Shown here one piece after another: positions 1-11,391 of a stretch of 64,000 nucleotides of DNA (positions are counted from its first letter, which is position 1; every line of letters begins with the position of its first letter). A model generated the notes under the pieces. It did not search any database, was not told the DNA's origin, and saw only the letters and a list, made by a program, of their open reading frames with translations. The stretch comes from Parerythrobacter lacustris (lineage in GTDB: Bacteria; Pseudomonadota; Alphaproteobacteria; Sphingomonadales; Sphingomonadaceae): positions 1-64,000 of the forward strand of contig NZ_JANKHH010000002.1 in the NCBI RefSeq assembly GCF_024626475.1, read 5' to 3'. The translations under genes and the position numbers were made by a program.

Positions 1-27
1 CTCGCTCAGCAAATACGGATAATCCAT
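1..27 (-). CDS. 5' end of an unidentified leftward gene (runs off the window)
   Basis: Only nine codons lie inside the window, reading MDYPYLLSE, so the product cannot be named. The case for a real start is the ribosome binding site: an AAGGAGG sequence at about 36-42 (complement) sits 8 bases before the ATG at 27-25, a near-ideal spacing. The gene diverges from the broken rightward gene that begins near 68, leaving only about 40 bp between them, which is little room for two promoters. That suggests the region between the two was rearranged. Confidence 0.45.
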
Positions 28-67
28 AGCCAACGCCTCCTTGACGCTGCCATTGAATCAACCAACC

Positions 68-564
68 ATGCCTCTTGCAAGCGATTTAATAGGTCCTGAC
101 CCTAGCGTTCTTCGCAGCAATCTTTGCGTGGGAAATCGTAAAAGCGATCCTAGTAAAGCTTTCGACCGAATTTCTAATTAGATTTCTCAATAGGAAAAAT
201 CCCTTCTCAGGCGAATGGGAAGATGATATTTTCGATAAAGATAACAACGTCGTAAAACGGGATAAGTTCATCATTACCCAGGATCGTAATGTAATTCACG
301 GCTCAATAGAGCGAACATTTCCTGAGGAACAAAATTATAAAAAGTGGGAGTTTCATGGCCACCTGCAGGATGATTCGATAGTCGCATGCTTTTGGCCTGT
401 TGACGCAACAGATTCCAGTTACGGATGTCTATTTGTAAGAAAAAAGGGTGATGGCCATTATGCTGGTTATTACCTTTCACAGACTTATCTTAAACAAGCG
501 ATGGACGCAAGAACTGCGCACCGCCCCACCCGTATAGATCTTCGCAAAAAACCACGGATTGCGC

Positions 565-572
<8 letters not shown>
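68..572 (+). pseudogene. Broken gene: membrane helix plus beta-rich C-terminal domain, frameshifted or truncated at the 5' end
   Basis: An open frame from 93 to a TAG at 570-572 encodes about 159 residues that look like real protein but has no ATG, GTG or TTG start before position 501. It opens with a hydrophobic helix (LTLAFFAAIFAW, about 96-131). A basic stretch and a beta-rich domain follow, with FSGEWED, GSIERTFPEE, KKWEFHG, FWPVDATDSSYG and YAGYYL. An ATG at 68 (MPLASDLIGP) lies in another frame and would join this one through a single-base shift near 93-101. The DNA is visibly AT-richer than the flanking genes. A helix followed by a small beta-barrel-like domain resembles the layout of S-2TM-beta (Cap15-type) effectors, but I see only one helix and cannot confirm homology. 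The 3' end overlaps the end of ettA by 8 bases, tail to tail. Confidence 0.55.
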
Positions 573-2238
<1,666 letters not shown>

Positions 2239-2510
2239 CGGAGCGTGTCCTTTGAAACGTATCTGGCTGAGGAAATGTGTTGGCGCGCAGATAGGGGGTG
2301 CGGGCGTGCGGGGCAAGCGTGGAGCGGTGTGTGACGATGCGGCGCGAATTGCGTCCGTTGCATGACAAGATTCGTGGCTTTTGCGCAACGGGGGGCGTGG
2401 CATCGGCATTTCCTCCGCCGCATTCGGCTGTCATCAAATTGACCCATTGCTGCGGCGCGGCAATACCGCCTGCGATTTCGCCGGGAATCGGCATACAGGG
2501 GGTTTTTCAC
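2239..2510. other. Divergent intergenic region between ettA and the TonB receptor
   Basis: 272 bp with no convincing gene. It must carry the promoters of both divergent genes. I do not see a clear -35/-10 pair. Open frames crossing it are extensions of the two flanking genes and have no recognisable protein features. Confidence 0.6.
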
Positions 2511-4850
2511 ATGACGCGCATCTCGTCCTTTCTCGCCACCACCACTGCTCTCACGGCCTCGCTGCTGGGCGCCGCCCCGGTTCTGGCGCAGGAAACCGCC
2601 CCGACCGCAGAAGAGCAGTCGGGCGTCGGCATCATCGTGGTGACCGCGCAGCGGCGCGAGGAAGACATCCAGGACGTGCCGGTCTCGGTCACTGCGCTGC
2701 GCGACGATACGCTGACCGCGATCAACAGCAGCGGGCAGGACATCCGCGCGCTGTCGGGCCGGGTGCCCAGCCTGGTGGTCGAAAGCTCGTTCGGGCGCAC
2801 CTTCCCGCGGTTCTACATCCGCGGCCTCGGCAACACCGATTTCGACCTCAACGCCTCGCAGCCGGTCAGCCTGGTGTATGACGACGTGGTGCTGGAAAAC
2901 CCGATCCTGAAGGGCTTCCCGGTGTTCGACATGCAGCAGGTCGCGGTGCTGCGCGGGCCGCAGGGCACGCTGTTCGGGCGCAACACGCCGGCCGGGATCG
3001 TCAAGTTCGATTCGGTCAAGCCGCAGGACTTTGCCGACGGCTATGCCCGGATCAGCTATGGCAGCCACAATGCGATCAACGCAGAGGCGGCCGTCGGCGG
3101 CCCGCTGGGCGACAAGGTGAGCGTGCGGGTCTCGGGCCTGCTCCAGCGGCAGGATGATTACGTCGACAATATCCTCCCGTCGGGCACGACGGAGGACGCG
3201 TTGGGCGGATACAGCGATTTCGCGCTGCGCCTGCAGACCGATATCCACCCGAGCGACAGCTTTTCGATCCTGCTGACCGGCCAGTTCCGCGACCTCGACG
3301 GCACCGCGCGCCTGTTCCGGGCGAACAATTTCACCCGCGGCCTCAAGGGCCTCAACGCCAATTTCGACGAGGACACCATCTCGGTCGACGGCCAGAACGA
3401 GCAGCGCGTCAAGACCCAGAACGCCGCTGCCAGAGTGACCTGGGATATCGGCCCGGTCTCGCTGATTTCGGTCACCAGCTACTGGCACGGCCGGTCGACC
3501 TCGGTCGGCGATGTCGACGGCGGTTTCGGAGCGAACTTCCTGCCGCCCAATCTTTACGGCCCGGGCGAGATCCCGTTCACCGCCGAGACCCGCGATTCGA
3601 TCCCCGATCTCGACCAGTTCACCCAGGAACTGCGCATCGCCAGCAATGGCGACGGTCCGCTGAGCTATCAGGCCGGGGTGTTCTATTTCGACGAATCGCT
3701 GCGCATCGTGAGCGAGAACTACTCAACGCTGGGTGATCCGCTCAACGCACCGGGCGGGGTCAACATCGTCGTCGCACAGGATCAGGAGAGCAAAGCGCTC
3801 GGCATCTTCGGCTCGCTGACCTATGATCTGACCGACCAGCTGAGCGTGACAGGCGGCATCCGCTACAACGATGACGAACGCGATTTCGTCGTCGTCCGCA
3901 GCCAGGACACGCAGTTCCCGACTTTCCTGCAGAACCCGCTCGGCACCGTCACCCGCAGTGTTTCCGACGACACGCTGACGTGGGACGCCAGCCTGAGCTA
4001 CGCGGCGAGCGAGGACGTCAACCTCTATGCCAAGGTCGCACGCGGTTATCGCGCGCCGAGCATCCAGGGCCGCATCCTGTTCCCGCCCGCCACCGCGACC
4101 CCGCTTCAGGATGGGGTGACCGTCGCCGGTTCGGAGACGATCACCTCTTATGAAGCCGGCATCAAGTCGACGCTGTGGGAAGGGCGCGCGCGGATCAACC
4201 TCTCGGGTTTCCTGTATGATCTCAACGATGCGCAGCTCACCGCTGTGGGCGGCAACGTCAACGCCAACCGGCTGATCAACGCCGACAATGTGCGCGGCTA
4301 CGGGTTCGAGCTCGACGCCGAGCTGGCACCGACCGACAGCCTCTTCCTGACCGCCGGTCTGAGCTACAACCACACCGAGATCCAGGACACCGGCCTCACC
4401 ACCGCCGCATGCGGCGGAACGCGGGTCGACACTTTCCCCAATGTTTCGCTGTGCACCGTGCTCGATCCGATCGTGACCCCGGCCGCGCCGTTCGCAGCTG
4501 CCATCGTCAACATCGACGGTAACAGCCTGCCGCAAGCGCCGCGCTGGATCGCCAACTGGACCGCGCGCTACGAAGTGCCGATGGGCGACGGCGAGTTCTA
4601 CGTCTTCACCGACTGGGCCTATCGCTCGAAGATCAATTTCTTCCTCTATGAATCGGTCGAGTTCCAGGATGCGCACCAGCTCGAGGGCGGTATCCGCGTC
4701 GGCTACGAAACTCCTGCCTTTGAGCTGGCAGCCTTCGTCCGCAACGTGACCAACGACCAGTCGGCGGTCAGCGGGATCGACTTCAACAACCTGACAGCGA
4801 TGGTCAACGAACCGCGCGTGTGGGGCGTTGCCGCCGGGGTGAAATTCTAA
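2511..4850 (+). CDS. TonB-dependent receptor
   Basis: A 779-residue outer-membrane receptor for active uptake of a siderophore, vitamin or other large substrate, energised by TonB-ExbBD. The N-terminus is a signal peptide ending in APVLAQE (about residue 27). Then comes IIVVTAQRREE, typical of sphingomonad receptors just before the plug. The plug (about 40-160) has ALSGRVPSLVV, FYIRGLG and VLRGPQGTLFGRN. The rest is a 22-strand barrel ending in WGVAAGVKF, with the usual terminal aromatic. I chose the ATG at 2511 because it begins directly at the signal peptide; the frame stays open upstream to 2298. The substrate is not evident. The downstream peptidase gene starts 62 bp later, so co-transcription is possible. 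Confidence 0.93.
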   Translation: MTRISSFLATTTALTASLLGAAPVLAQETAPTAEEQSGVGIIVVTAQRREEDIQDVPVSVTALRDDTLTAINSSGQDIRALSGRVPSLVVESSFGRTFPRFYIRGLGNTDFDLNASQPVSLVYDDVVLENPILKGFPVFDMQQVAVLRGPQGTLFGRNTPAGIVKFDSVKPQDFADGYARISYGSHNAINAEAAVGGPLGDKVSVRVSGLLQRQDDYVDNILPSGTTEDALGGYSDFALRLQTDIHPSDSFSILLTGQFRDLDGTARLFRANNFTRGLKGLNANFDEDTISVDGQNEQRVKTQNAAARVTWDIGPVSLISVTSYWHGRSTSVGDVDGGFGANFLPPNLYGPGEIPFTAETRDSIPDLDQFTQELRIASNGDGPLSYQAGVFYFDESLRIVSENYSTLGDPLNAPGGVNIVVAQDQESKALGIFGSLTYDLTDQLSVTGGIRYNDDERDFVVVRSQDTQFPTFLQNPLGTVTRSVSDDTLTWDASLSYAASEDVNLYAKVARGYRAPSIQGRILFPPATATPLQDGVTVAGSETITSYEAGIKSTLWEGRARINLSGFLYDLNDAQLTAVGGNVNANRLINADNVRGYGFELDAELAPTDSLFLTAGLSYNHTEIQDTGLTTAACGGTRVDTFPNVSLCTVLDPIVTPAAPFAAAIVNIDGNSLPQAPRWIANWTARYEVPMGDGEFYVFTDWAYRSKINFFLYESVEFQDAHQLEGGIRVGYETPAFELAAFVRNVTNDQSAVSGIDFNNLTAMVNEPRVWGVAAGVKF

Positions 4851-4912
4851 CGCCTTTGCTTCCGTGCATGGCCGCTGGACACGGGCATTGCCCGGCGATA
4901 GCACCCGCGGCC

Positions 4913-6295
4913 ATGCACAAACCCGTACTCGCGCTCGCTGCGCTTTCGCTCGCCGTTCCCGCCGCCGCCAATATCACGCCGGTGCCGCCTACTCTGGAAG
5001 AGGCAGCTGACCGTGCGCATTCCAGTGACCGCTATGCGTGGGATTTCGTCGAAGGTATCACCACCGAGGTCGGGCCGCGGCAGGCCGGGACCGAGGCGGA
5101 AAAGCGCGGGCGCGACTGGGCGGTGCAATGGCTCAAGGCGCAGGGCTTCCGGAACGTTGCCGACGAGCCGTTCGAAATGCAGACCTGGGTGCCGGGGGAA
5201 CTGCACAAGGCGGAAATTCTCAGCCCCTTCGCGCAGCCGCTGGTGGTGCAGCCGCTTGGCGGTACCGCTTCGACGGGTCCGGAAGGCATCACCGCTGAAG
5301 TCGTGTATTTCCGCACGGTCGATGAACTGCGCGCCGCACCCGACGGCAGCCTGACCGGCAAGATCGCCTATATCTCGCACAGCATGACGCGGACACAGGA
5401 CGGCTCGCAATACGGCTTTGCCGGTCCGGCGCGCTGGGTCGGCTCGGGCATCGCGGCGCAGAAGGGCGCGGTGGCGACGGTGATCAAATCGGTCGGCACC
5501 GATTACCACCGCAATCCGCACACCGGCGGCGCGGGCTTCCCCGACGGCGTTGCGCCGACCCCGGCAGGCGCGCTGTCGCTGCCCGATGCGGCGAACCTCG
5601 AGCGGATGTTTGCTCGCGCCAAGGGCAAGCCCGTGGTGATGAAGCTGACGCTGACCCCGCAACTGCTCGGCACCACCACGAGCGGAAACGTGGTGGGCGA
5701 GATCGTCGGGCGCGATCCTTCGCTGCCGCCGGTGCTGGTGGCGTGCCATATCGACAGCTGGTGGAACGGCACCGGCGCATTCGACGACGGGGCAGGGTGC
5801 GGCATCGTCGCGGCGGCCGCGAAGCATGTCTCGCACAGCGGCCAGCCGCTGCGCACCATCCGCGTGCTGATGGCGGGCGCCGAAGAGGTCGGACTGTTTG
5901 GCTCGGTCGCCTACAGCGCGGCGCATATCGACGAGCCGATCGCGGTCGGCCTCGAAAGCGACTTCGGGGCAGACCGGATCTGGAAGTTCGAAAGCAACTT
6001 CCGCGACAGCAACCCGGCGCTGCACGCGAAGATCGCGAGTACGGTCGCACGGTTCGGGGTGTCGAACGGGACGGCGGTCGCCACCGGCGGCGCGGACATC
6101 AACATCGCGCGCGACCAGAAGACCGCGATCATCGACCTGCAGCAGGACGGCACCCGCTACTTCGACCTGCACCACACTCCGGACGATACACTCGACAAAA
6201 TCGACCCGGTGCAACTGCGCCAGAATGTCGCGGTGTGGACGCAGGTGGTGGGCATCCTCGCCAATGAGCCGGGGCCTATCCTGCCGAAGGAGTGA
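4913..6295 (+). CDS. Exported M28-family zinc metallopeptidase
   Basis: A 460-residue secreted aminopeptidase-like protein. The signal peptide is MHKPVLALAALSLAVPAAA (residues 1-19). Zinc-binding and catalytic residues of family M28 are visible in order: VACHIDSW (His-x-Asp), FDDGAGC (bridging Asp), AGAEEVGLFGS (the catalytic Glu pair), LESDFGA (Asp) and DLHHTPDDT (His). This is the two-zinc aminopeptidase set. Between residues 130 and 260 lies a PA-like insert, common in exported members. The ATG at 4913 was chosen because it begins the signal peptide. Its end overlaps the convergent MATE gene by 20 bp. Peptide scavenging in the periplasm is the likely role. Confidence 0.9.
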   Translation: MHKPVLALAALSLAVPAAANITPVPPTLEEAADRAHSSDRYAWDFVEGITTEVGPRQAGTEAEKRGRDWAVQWLKAQGFRNVADEPFEMQTWVPGELHKAEILSPFAQPLVVQPLGGTASTGPEGITAEVVYFRTVDELRAAPDGSLTGKIAYISHSMTRTQDGSQYGFAGPARWVGSGIAAQKGAVATVIKSVGTDYHRNPHTGGAGFPDGVAPTPAGALSLPDAANLERMFARAKGKPVVMKLTLTPQLLGTTTSGNVVGEIVGRDPSLPPVLVACHIDSWWNGTGAFDDGAGCGIVAAAAKHVSHSGQPLRTIRVLMAGAEEVGLFGSVAYSAAHIDEPIAVGLESDFGADRIWKFESNFRDSNPALHAKIASTVARFGVSNGTAVATGGADINIARDQKTAIIDLQQDGTRYFDLHHTPDDTLDKIDPVQLRQNVAVWTQVVGILANEPGPILPKE

Positions 6296-7634
6296 CGGGG
6301 AAGCTCCGCTGCATCAGGCGCGGGAGCATGGCGAGTTGGAGCAGAGCCCGCACGGCGAGGAACAGCGTGAAGCTGAGCCATAGCCCGGCGTTGCCCATCG
6401 GCCAGGTCAGCCACAGGCACAGTGCGAAGGCGAGGGCGGAGCCCGCCATCGACAGCAGCAGGGCGCGGGTCCAGCTCGCGCCGACGAAGACGCCGTCGAA
6501 GATGAAGCCGGCGACTCCGGCGAAGGGGATCAAGACCAGCCACAGGGCGCTCGCCTGCGCTTCGAGGGCGACCGCATCGGTCGCGGCAAAGCTGGCGAGG
6601 ATCGGATCGGCGAACAGCGCGAAGAGGCCCGCCACCACCGCCGCTGCGCCGAAGCCGCGCAGCATAGTCGCGCGAATTGTGACGGCAAAGCCCGCCCGGT
6701 CTCTCGCGCCGAACCGCTCGCCGTTGAGCACTTGCGCGGCGTTTTCGAACCCGTCGAGCAGCAAGGCGGTCAGCACGAACATCTGGTAGATGATCCCGTT
6801 CGCCGCCAGCACCACGGTGCCGCGCTCGGCAGAGAGGCGGGTGAGGGCGGCCAGCGCGATCATCAGCACCAGCGTGCGCAGGAACAGGTCGCGGTTGATC
6901 GAGAGGAACGGCGCAAACGCCTGCCAGCCGAGATTCGCCCGGTCGCGCAACTGCACCCAGATCGCTTGCAAAAGCTCCCCGCGCAGCAGGAAGGCAGTCA
7001 CGACCAGCAGCTTGGCGTATTCGGCGATCAGGCTCGACCAGCCGACCCCCGCGATGCCCATGTCGAGCGACAGCACGAACCACAGGCCGAGCGCGATATT
7101 GAGCAGATTGTAGGCCACCTCGAACAGCAGCACCGCCGTCATCTGCCGCCGCCCGACCATGAAGCCGATCAGCGCGAGGTTGAGCATCACCGCCGGCGCC
7201 GACCAGTAGCGGATTTCCGCATAGATCCGTGCGGCACCGAGCACTTGGCCCTCCGCCCCCAGCGCATCGAGCGCGAAAGGCAGAACGACGGGCTTAGCAA
7301 GCAACAGCAGCGCCGCGATTGCCAGACCCACCAGCAGCCCGCGCAGCAGAACCGCCGCCTGCGCCTCTGCGCCGCTGCGCGTACCCTCCTGCGCGACGAG
7401 GCCGGTGGTACCGGTCTTGAGGAAATTCATCACGGTGAACAGCACCGCGAACAGCCGCGCGCCGACATCGACCGCGCCCTGCGCCGCCGCATCCTGCATC
7501 TGCCCGACGATCCACATGTCGCCCAAACCGATCAGCGCGGTGGCGACATTGGTCACCATCGCGGGCAGGGCGATGGCCCAGATGGCGCGGGTTTGGATGG
7601 GAGTATGAGCGACTGTCGCGGAAGGGGTGTTCAC
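6276..7634 (-). CDS. MATE family efflux transporter
   Basis: A 452-residue integral membrane protein with about 12 predicted helices in two homologous halves. The first half opens with [14 protein letters not shown] and [10 protein letters not shown], matching the MatE/DinF-type start in which substrate and Na+ or H+ bind within the membrane. It would export cationic drugs or metabolites. The frame extends upstream to 7808 through tRNA-Pro, but the residues there are tRNA sequence. I therefore place the start at the GTG at 7634, about 20 residues before the first helix. The 3' end overlaps the convergent M28 gene by 20 bp. Confidence 0.9.
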   Translation of the reverse strand: MNTPSATVAHTPIQTRAIWAIALPAMVTNVATALIGLGDMWIVGQMQDAAAQGAVDVGARLFAVLFTVMNFLKTGTTGLVAQEGTRSGAEAQAAVLLRGLLVGLAIAALLLLAKPVVLPFALDALGAEGQVLGAARIYAEIRYWSAPAVMLNLALIGFMVGRRQMTAVLLFEVAYNLLNIALGLWFVLSLDMGIAGVGWSSLIAEYAKLLVVTAFLLRGELLQAIWVQLRDRANLGWQAFAPFLSINRDLFLRTLVLMIALAALTRLSAERGTVVLAANGIIYQMFVLTALLLDGFENAAQVLNGERFGARDRAGFAVTIRATMLRGFGAAAVVAGLFALFADPILASFAATDAVALEAQASALWLVLIPFAGVAGFIFDGVFVGASWTRALLLSMAGSALAFALCLWLTWPMGNAGLWLSFTLFLAVRALLQLAMLPRLMQRSFPVTPSAG

Positions 7635-7710
7635 AAGGCCGCCTCCCGCGCTTCGCTTGCGAGCATTTTGGCCGAAAGTGTCCCCCGGACACTTTCGAGT
7701 CTCAAAATGC

Positions 7711-7787
7711 TGGTCGGGGAGAGAGGATTCGAACCTCCGACCCCCTGTACCCAAAACAGGTGCGCTACCAGGCTGCGCCACTCCCCG
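7711..7787 (-). tRNA. tRNA-Pro (anticodon TGG)
   Basis: On the minus strand the sequence folds into a standard 77-base tRNA. The acceptor stem is CGGGGAG/CTCCCCG, the anticodon stem CCTGT/ACAGG encloses loop TTTGGGT, and the T loop is TTCGAAT. The 3' CCA is encoded (TGG at 7711-7713 on the plus strand). Anticodon TGG reads CCA and other proline codons. Confidence 0.97.
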
Positions 7788-7812
7788 ACCGATTTCGCCG
7801 TGTTGCATCCGG

Positions 7813-7886
7813 TGGGCCCGGCAGGACTCGAACCCGCGACCTAGCCGTTATGAGCGGCCAGCTCTAACCAACTGAGCTACAGGCCC
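7813..7886 (-). tRNA. tRNA with CAT anticodon, probably tRNA-Ile2 (lysidine type)
   Basis: A complete cloverleaf on the minus strand with acceptor GGGCCTG/CGGGCCC (one G-U pair), D arm GTAGCTCAGTTGGTTAGAGC, anticodon loop CTCATAA and a GGTTCGAGTCC T arm. CAT could mean Met or Ile2. The bases after the anticodon stem (CTAGGTCGC) resemble ileX-type tRNAs, where TilS converts C34 to lysidine, more than elongator Met tRNA. The 3' CCA is not fully encoded. It lies 25 bp from tRNA-Pro and is probably co-transcribed. Confidence 0.9.
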
Positions 7887-7958
7887 ATGGATGCCGTAAG
7901 GCGAGGCGCGCGTTAGCTTGGCCGTCCTGCGGTGGCAAGCGGAATGGCGCGGCGGTGC

Positions 7959-8960
7959 TCAGCCAGTGACGACCGATTGCATGATTTCTCTGATCGAGGT
8001 CGGTTTGACTCCGCGCAGTTCGAGGTAGCCGTAGATCCTGCGCCACCAGTCGTAGAGATCGTCGAGATCCTCTTCGCTGCGCACATAGGGTGTGTTCCCC
8101 GGAACCAGCGAAGGGCTGTGGAACGAGAGCACCAGCAATGGCAATTGATCATCGATCGCCATGTCGATCCCGCGAATGGCTTCGTCGATCGATACCCCCT
8201 CCGGCGTCAAGGGTATCCGCTCAAGCAGGCCCAACTTGGCGAACAGGCCGGGCAGCTTCGGAAGGTTGCCGAGGACGGGATTGAGCAGACCGCCCTGCCG
8301 CCGCAGCATGCCCCAATAGACGGTGGTCAGGGGCAGCTCCAGCAATTGCCGGTCCTCGTCCACCCAATAGGGGTGGAGCGGGTGGCGGCTGTAATCCGCG
8401 CCGCCGCCCGGCGAATAGTCGAAGTTGGCGCGTACCGAGGTATCGATCGCAACGCCTGCGCGCTTGAGGATCGCCCCTGTGTTCGGACCCAGGCCATAGC
8501 GCCCCGCGCGGTAGACCTGCGGACTGGCACCGAAGTTCTTCGCGATGGCATCGCGCAGGCGCAGCAGCTTGTCTTCCTCCAGCGTCGCCGGAAGGTTGCC
8601 CGCAAAGCTGTTGTGCGCGTTGACTTCCTCGTCATGCGGCGGGTTGACCCATGGGTGCAGCTGGATGCCGATCTCGGCCCGGCCCGCTGCGATCGGCTCG
8701 CGCAAGATTTCGACCGCCATCGGGCTTTCCGCGATCGGCCAGTCGACGAGATAGAGCGGGACGACGCCCAGGCCCTCGCAGAACTGCTGGAACTTGGCCA
8801 GTCGCGGGATGTGGTCGAGCCCGTGACCGTCGGCGCTGAACGGCTTCTCCCAGTCGAATTCCTCTTCGGTATCGACTGTCAGGATGGCGCGCTGGCCGAA
8901 CCCTTCGCGAAACATGGCCCTCGAACCGGCAGCCGGCGTATCTAGCATCGACCGGCTCAC
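7959..8960 (-). CDS. WalW-like polysaccharide deacetylase family protein
   Basis: A 333-residue protein of the carbohydrate esterase 4 / NodB fold, in the subgroup often annotated WalW. Near the N-terminus is ILTVDTEEEFDWE (about residues 26-38) with the acidic residues of the deacetylase metal site. Later come GIQLHPWVNPP, RAGRYGLGPN and LVLSFHSPSL, which supply the histidines. No signal peptide is visible, so action is probably cytoplasmic or at the inner face of the membrane. The substrate is unknown; surface-glycan precursors are the obvious guess. It stands alone between the tRNAs and a histidine kinase gene. Confidence 0.8.
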   Translation of the reverse strand: MSRSMLDTPAAGSRAMFREGFGQRAILTVDTEEEFDWEKPFSADGHGLDHIPRLAKFQQFCEGLGVVPLYLVDWPIAESPMAVEILREPIAAGRAEIGIQLHPWVNPPHDEEVNAHNSFAGNLPATLEEDKLLRLRDAIAKNFGASPQVYRAGRYGLGPNTGAILKRAGVAIDTSVRANFDYSPGGGADYSRHPLHPYWVDEDRQLLELPLTTVYWGMLRRQGGLLNPVLGNLPKLPGLFAKLGLLERIPLTPEGVSIDEAIRGIDMAIDDQLPLLVLSFHSPSLVPGNTPYVRSEEDLDDLYDWWRRIYGYLELRGVKPTSIREIMQSVVTG

Positions 8961-8993
8961 CCGCCTGTCACCCCCTGTGGTTGAAGCGCCCCC

Positions 8994-10691
8994 TCAGGCC
9001 GCCGAATTCTGGCTAGGTTCGCCTGCGGACCCGGTCAAGAGCGGCAAGGTCACAATCAGCCAGTCTTCGACCCGCGAGAGATTGCCGCCCACAGCCTGAG
9101 CTTCCGCCCGGGCGAGCCGCAAGGAAAATCCGGCACCGAACATGCCCGCGCGCAAGGTGCCTCCCGGTGCCTTCCCGGAAGTCTCGAACAGATCGTCCTC
9201 ACCAGCGAGGGAGGCTGGCAGTTCGCAGGCGAATTTGGCATAATTTCCGTGCCGCGAAAGCTCGACCCGCAACTGCTCGCCCGCACCGACCGCGCCCGCG
9301 ATCGTCGCCAGAACTCGCCAGGTCAGGCCTTCGCAATCGGTCGGGGCCATCGGAACCGAACCGACCGTTTCGCTCAGGAAATCGAATCCGGCGGTGCGCG
9401 CGGCGAGCACTGCCTGCAACTGCCCGACCATCGCGCCGACCACCGTGTTCACGTCGCTGGCACCCTCATCGAGTTCGAGCGCACCGGTCTCGAGCCGGGC
9501 CAGCCGGTCGATCTCGTCGAACCCGGCAAGGATCCGCGCTCCGTCCCCCGCAATGCTGGCGGCGAGCGCGCGGTACTCGTGCGGAGCGGGCCCGAAGACT
9601 TGCTGCTGGATCACTTCCGCGAAGCCCTGAATCGCATTGGCCGGGGTACGCAATTCGTGGAGCAATTGGCGCAGGCGGTCGGCTTCGGGCGCAATTTCGG
9701 TGTCGGGCGGGTTGCCGGTCCGATGCGGCGGTCGGCGGAACTTGCCTGCGTAGCCGGAGAATTGCCCGCTCGGCCGGGCAAAGCGCGGCATCGCGTCGAC
9801 GATCCAGGAGCCCTCGATGCCGGGCGCGCCCGCGATGTCGATCGCCGCCATCCGGATGGGCTGGCGCAGCAGCACCGCGCGGCGCATGGTGTCGGTGGAA
9901 AGCCGAGCGCCAATCACCATCGGGGCGACCGCGCGATCGGCCCAGACGATCCTGCCCTCCGTGTCGGCGGTGAAACCGAATCCGGTGACCGGAGGTGGTG
10001 CGTGCGCCGGCTTTTCGCCCAGCGGCAAGCGCGGGGCATCGGATCGATCGGCATGCGATTCTGCGCGCGCCTTGCGGAAGCTCTCGATCCGGCGAACGAG
10101 CGCGCCGATGGATCCCTCATCCTCGGCAGCAAGCGGTTCTACCGCCTGTGCTTCGTCTTCGGGCTCGAGCTCTGCGGTTGCAATCGAATCGTTTGCCGGG
10201 ATTGGCAGTTCGGCGTTGGGCGCGCCCTGTGGTTCGGCGCCGCTCCCATCGGGCATGGGCAATCCGCGATCGTGGATCCCCAGCCGCTCGAGCAGCTCCT
10301 GCGTGCTCGGCGGCAGGTCGCGACGCAGGCGCAGGAAGCCGCGCGCGCGGATGGGCAGGCGCGGGACAAGCGCGTTCCAGTCGTCTTCGGCCAGACGCGC
10401 ATGCGCGAGCGCTGCGGCGGCGACTTCGGGCTCGTCCTCCGCAAGGTGATAGGCAAGCTCGGGGTTGCGAAAGCGCAGGCCGGGCTCGCGCAGCATCCCG
10501 GCGCGTTCGGTCGCCGGGATCATTTCTCCGAGCGCGGCCAGCCGCAACCACGCGGCGGCGAGCAGACTCTTATCGTCCGAGACCCGGCGGCTGCCGAGCA
10601 GGTCGAGCAGCTGGCGGAACTGCGTACGCGCCGCCGTTTCGCCCGCTGCGCGGTGGCGCAGTACCGTGGCCAGGCGGTCGTCGAATTGCAT
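8994..10691 (-). CDS. Histidine kinase-like protein with HisKA region and degenerate ATPase domain
   Basis: A 565-residue protein without membrane helices. The N-terminal 160 residues are helical, with repeated Leu/Ala-rich segments. A central linker is rich in acidic residues. A PAS-like region (about 250-330; GFGFTADTEGRIVWAD) precedes the phosphoacceptor motif LLHELRTPANAIQGFAEVI (about 350-368). The C-terminal ATPase region is odd: the usual Asn-rich N box is replaced by RVLATIAGAVGAGE, no DxGxG box is visible, and only a G2-like stretch (GAGFSLRLARAEAQAVGG) remains. It may act as a phosphatase, scaffold or pseudokinase rather than an active kinase. No response regulator gene is adjacent. 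The start ATG at 10691 gives MQFDDRLATVLRH. Confidence 0.8.
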   Translation of the reverse strand: MQFDDRLATVLRHRAAGETAARTQFRQLLDLLGSRRVSDDKSLLAAAWLRLAALGEMIPATERAGMLREPGLRFRNPELAYHLAEDEPEVAAAALAHARLAEDDWNALVPRLPIRARGFLRLRRDLPPSTQELLERLGIHDRGLPMPDGSGAEPQGAPNAELPIPANDSIATAELEPEDEAQAVEPLAAEDEGSIGALVRRIESFRKARAESHADRSDAPRLPLGEKPAHAPPPVTGFGFTADTEGRIVWADRAVAPMVIGARLSTDTMRRAVLLRQPIRMAAIDIAGAPGIEGSWIVDAMPRFARPSGQFSGYAGKFRRPPHRTGNPPDTEIAPEADRLRQLLHELRTPANAIQGFAEVIQQQVFGPAPHEYRALAASIAGDGARILAGFDEIDRLARLETGALELDEGASDVNTVVGAMVGQLQAVLAARTAGFDFLSETVGSVPMAPTDCEGLTWRVLATIAGAVGAGEQLRVELSRHGNYAKFACELPASLAGEDDLFETSGKAPGGTLRAGMFGAGFSLRLARAEAQAVGGNLSRVEDWLIVTLPLLTGSAGEPSQNSAA

Positions 10692-10926
10692 GAGGATCGG
10701 GCGGCTCCGCTGTGGCTCGAAAGTGGCAGGACTGGCGCCAGCGAGGACCGACGCGAAGCGTCTCTAACAGCTTCCGCCGGGTTGGAAACGCTGGTCGGCC
10801 CGCCCGTTGCAAAGCGGGACAATTGCTGGCACAAACAATAAAATTAGCCGCGAGGGACTGTTTGAGCGGCATTGGTTTCACACCTGCGGATCATTGCTGC
10901 GGGAAGGCACGCGAAAGGGGCGCATC

Positions 10927-11391
10927 ATGGCCAACCTTGACGAGATCGACCGCAAGCTGCTTTCCGAATTGCAGAACGAAGGCCGGGTAACCAATGTCGA
11001 GCTGGCCCAGCGCGTCGGCCTCACCGCGCCGCCGTGCCTGCGCCGTGTTCGCGCGCTGGAAGAAGCCGGGATCATCAAGGGCTATCACGCCGAGCTCAAC
11101 GCGTCCGAACTCGGTTTTGCCATCACGGTGTTTGCCATGGTCAGCTTGAAAAGTCAGGCCGAATCCAGCTTGCGCGAATTCGAAGAGCACATGCATGCGC
11201 TGCCCGAAGTGCGCGAAGTCCATATGCTCAACGGCGAGATCGATTTCATCCTGAAGGTGGTGAGCAAGGACCTGCAGAGCTTCCAGGAATTCCTCACCAG
11301 CAAGCTGACGCCGGCACCGAATGTGGAGAGCGTCAAGACCAGCCTGACGATCCGTACGAGCAAGCTGGAGCCGGGGGTTCCGCTCGAATGA
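10927..11391 (+). CDS. Lrp/AsnC family transcriptional regulator
   Basis: A 154-residue DNA-binding regulator of normal Lrp length. Residues 1-60 form the AsnC-type winged helix (NLDEIDRKLLSELQ, VTNVELAQRVGLTAPPCLRR). The rest is the RAM effector domain (FAITVFAMVSLKSQAE, EVREVHMLNGEIDFIL), which senses amino acids and drives octamer assembly. I chose the ATG at 10927 because it begins at the first conserved helix, though the frame is open from 10807. The 235-bp space upstream probably holds its autoregulated promoter. Its stop overlaps the next gene's ATG (ATGA), so the two form an operon. Confidence 0.93.
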   Translation: MANLDEIDRKLLSELQNEGRVTNVELAQRVGLTAPPCLRRVRALEEAGIIKGYHAELNASELGFAITVFAMVSLKSQAESSLREFEEHMHALPEVREVHMLNGEIDFILKVVSKDLQSFQEFLTSKLTPAPNVESVKTSLTIRTSKLEPGVPLE

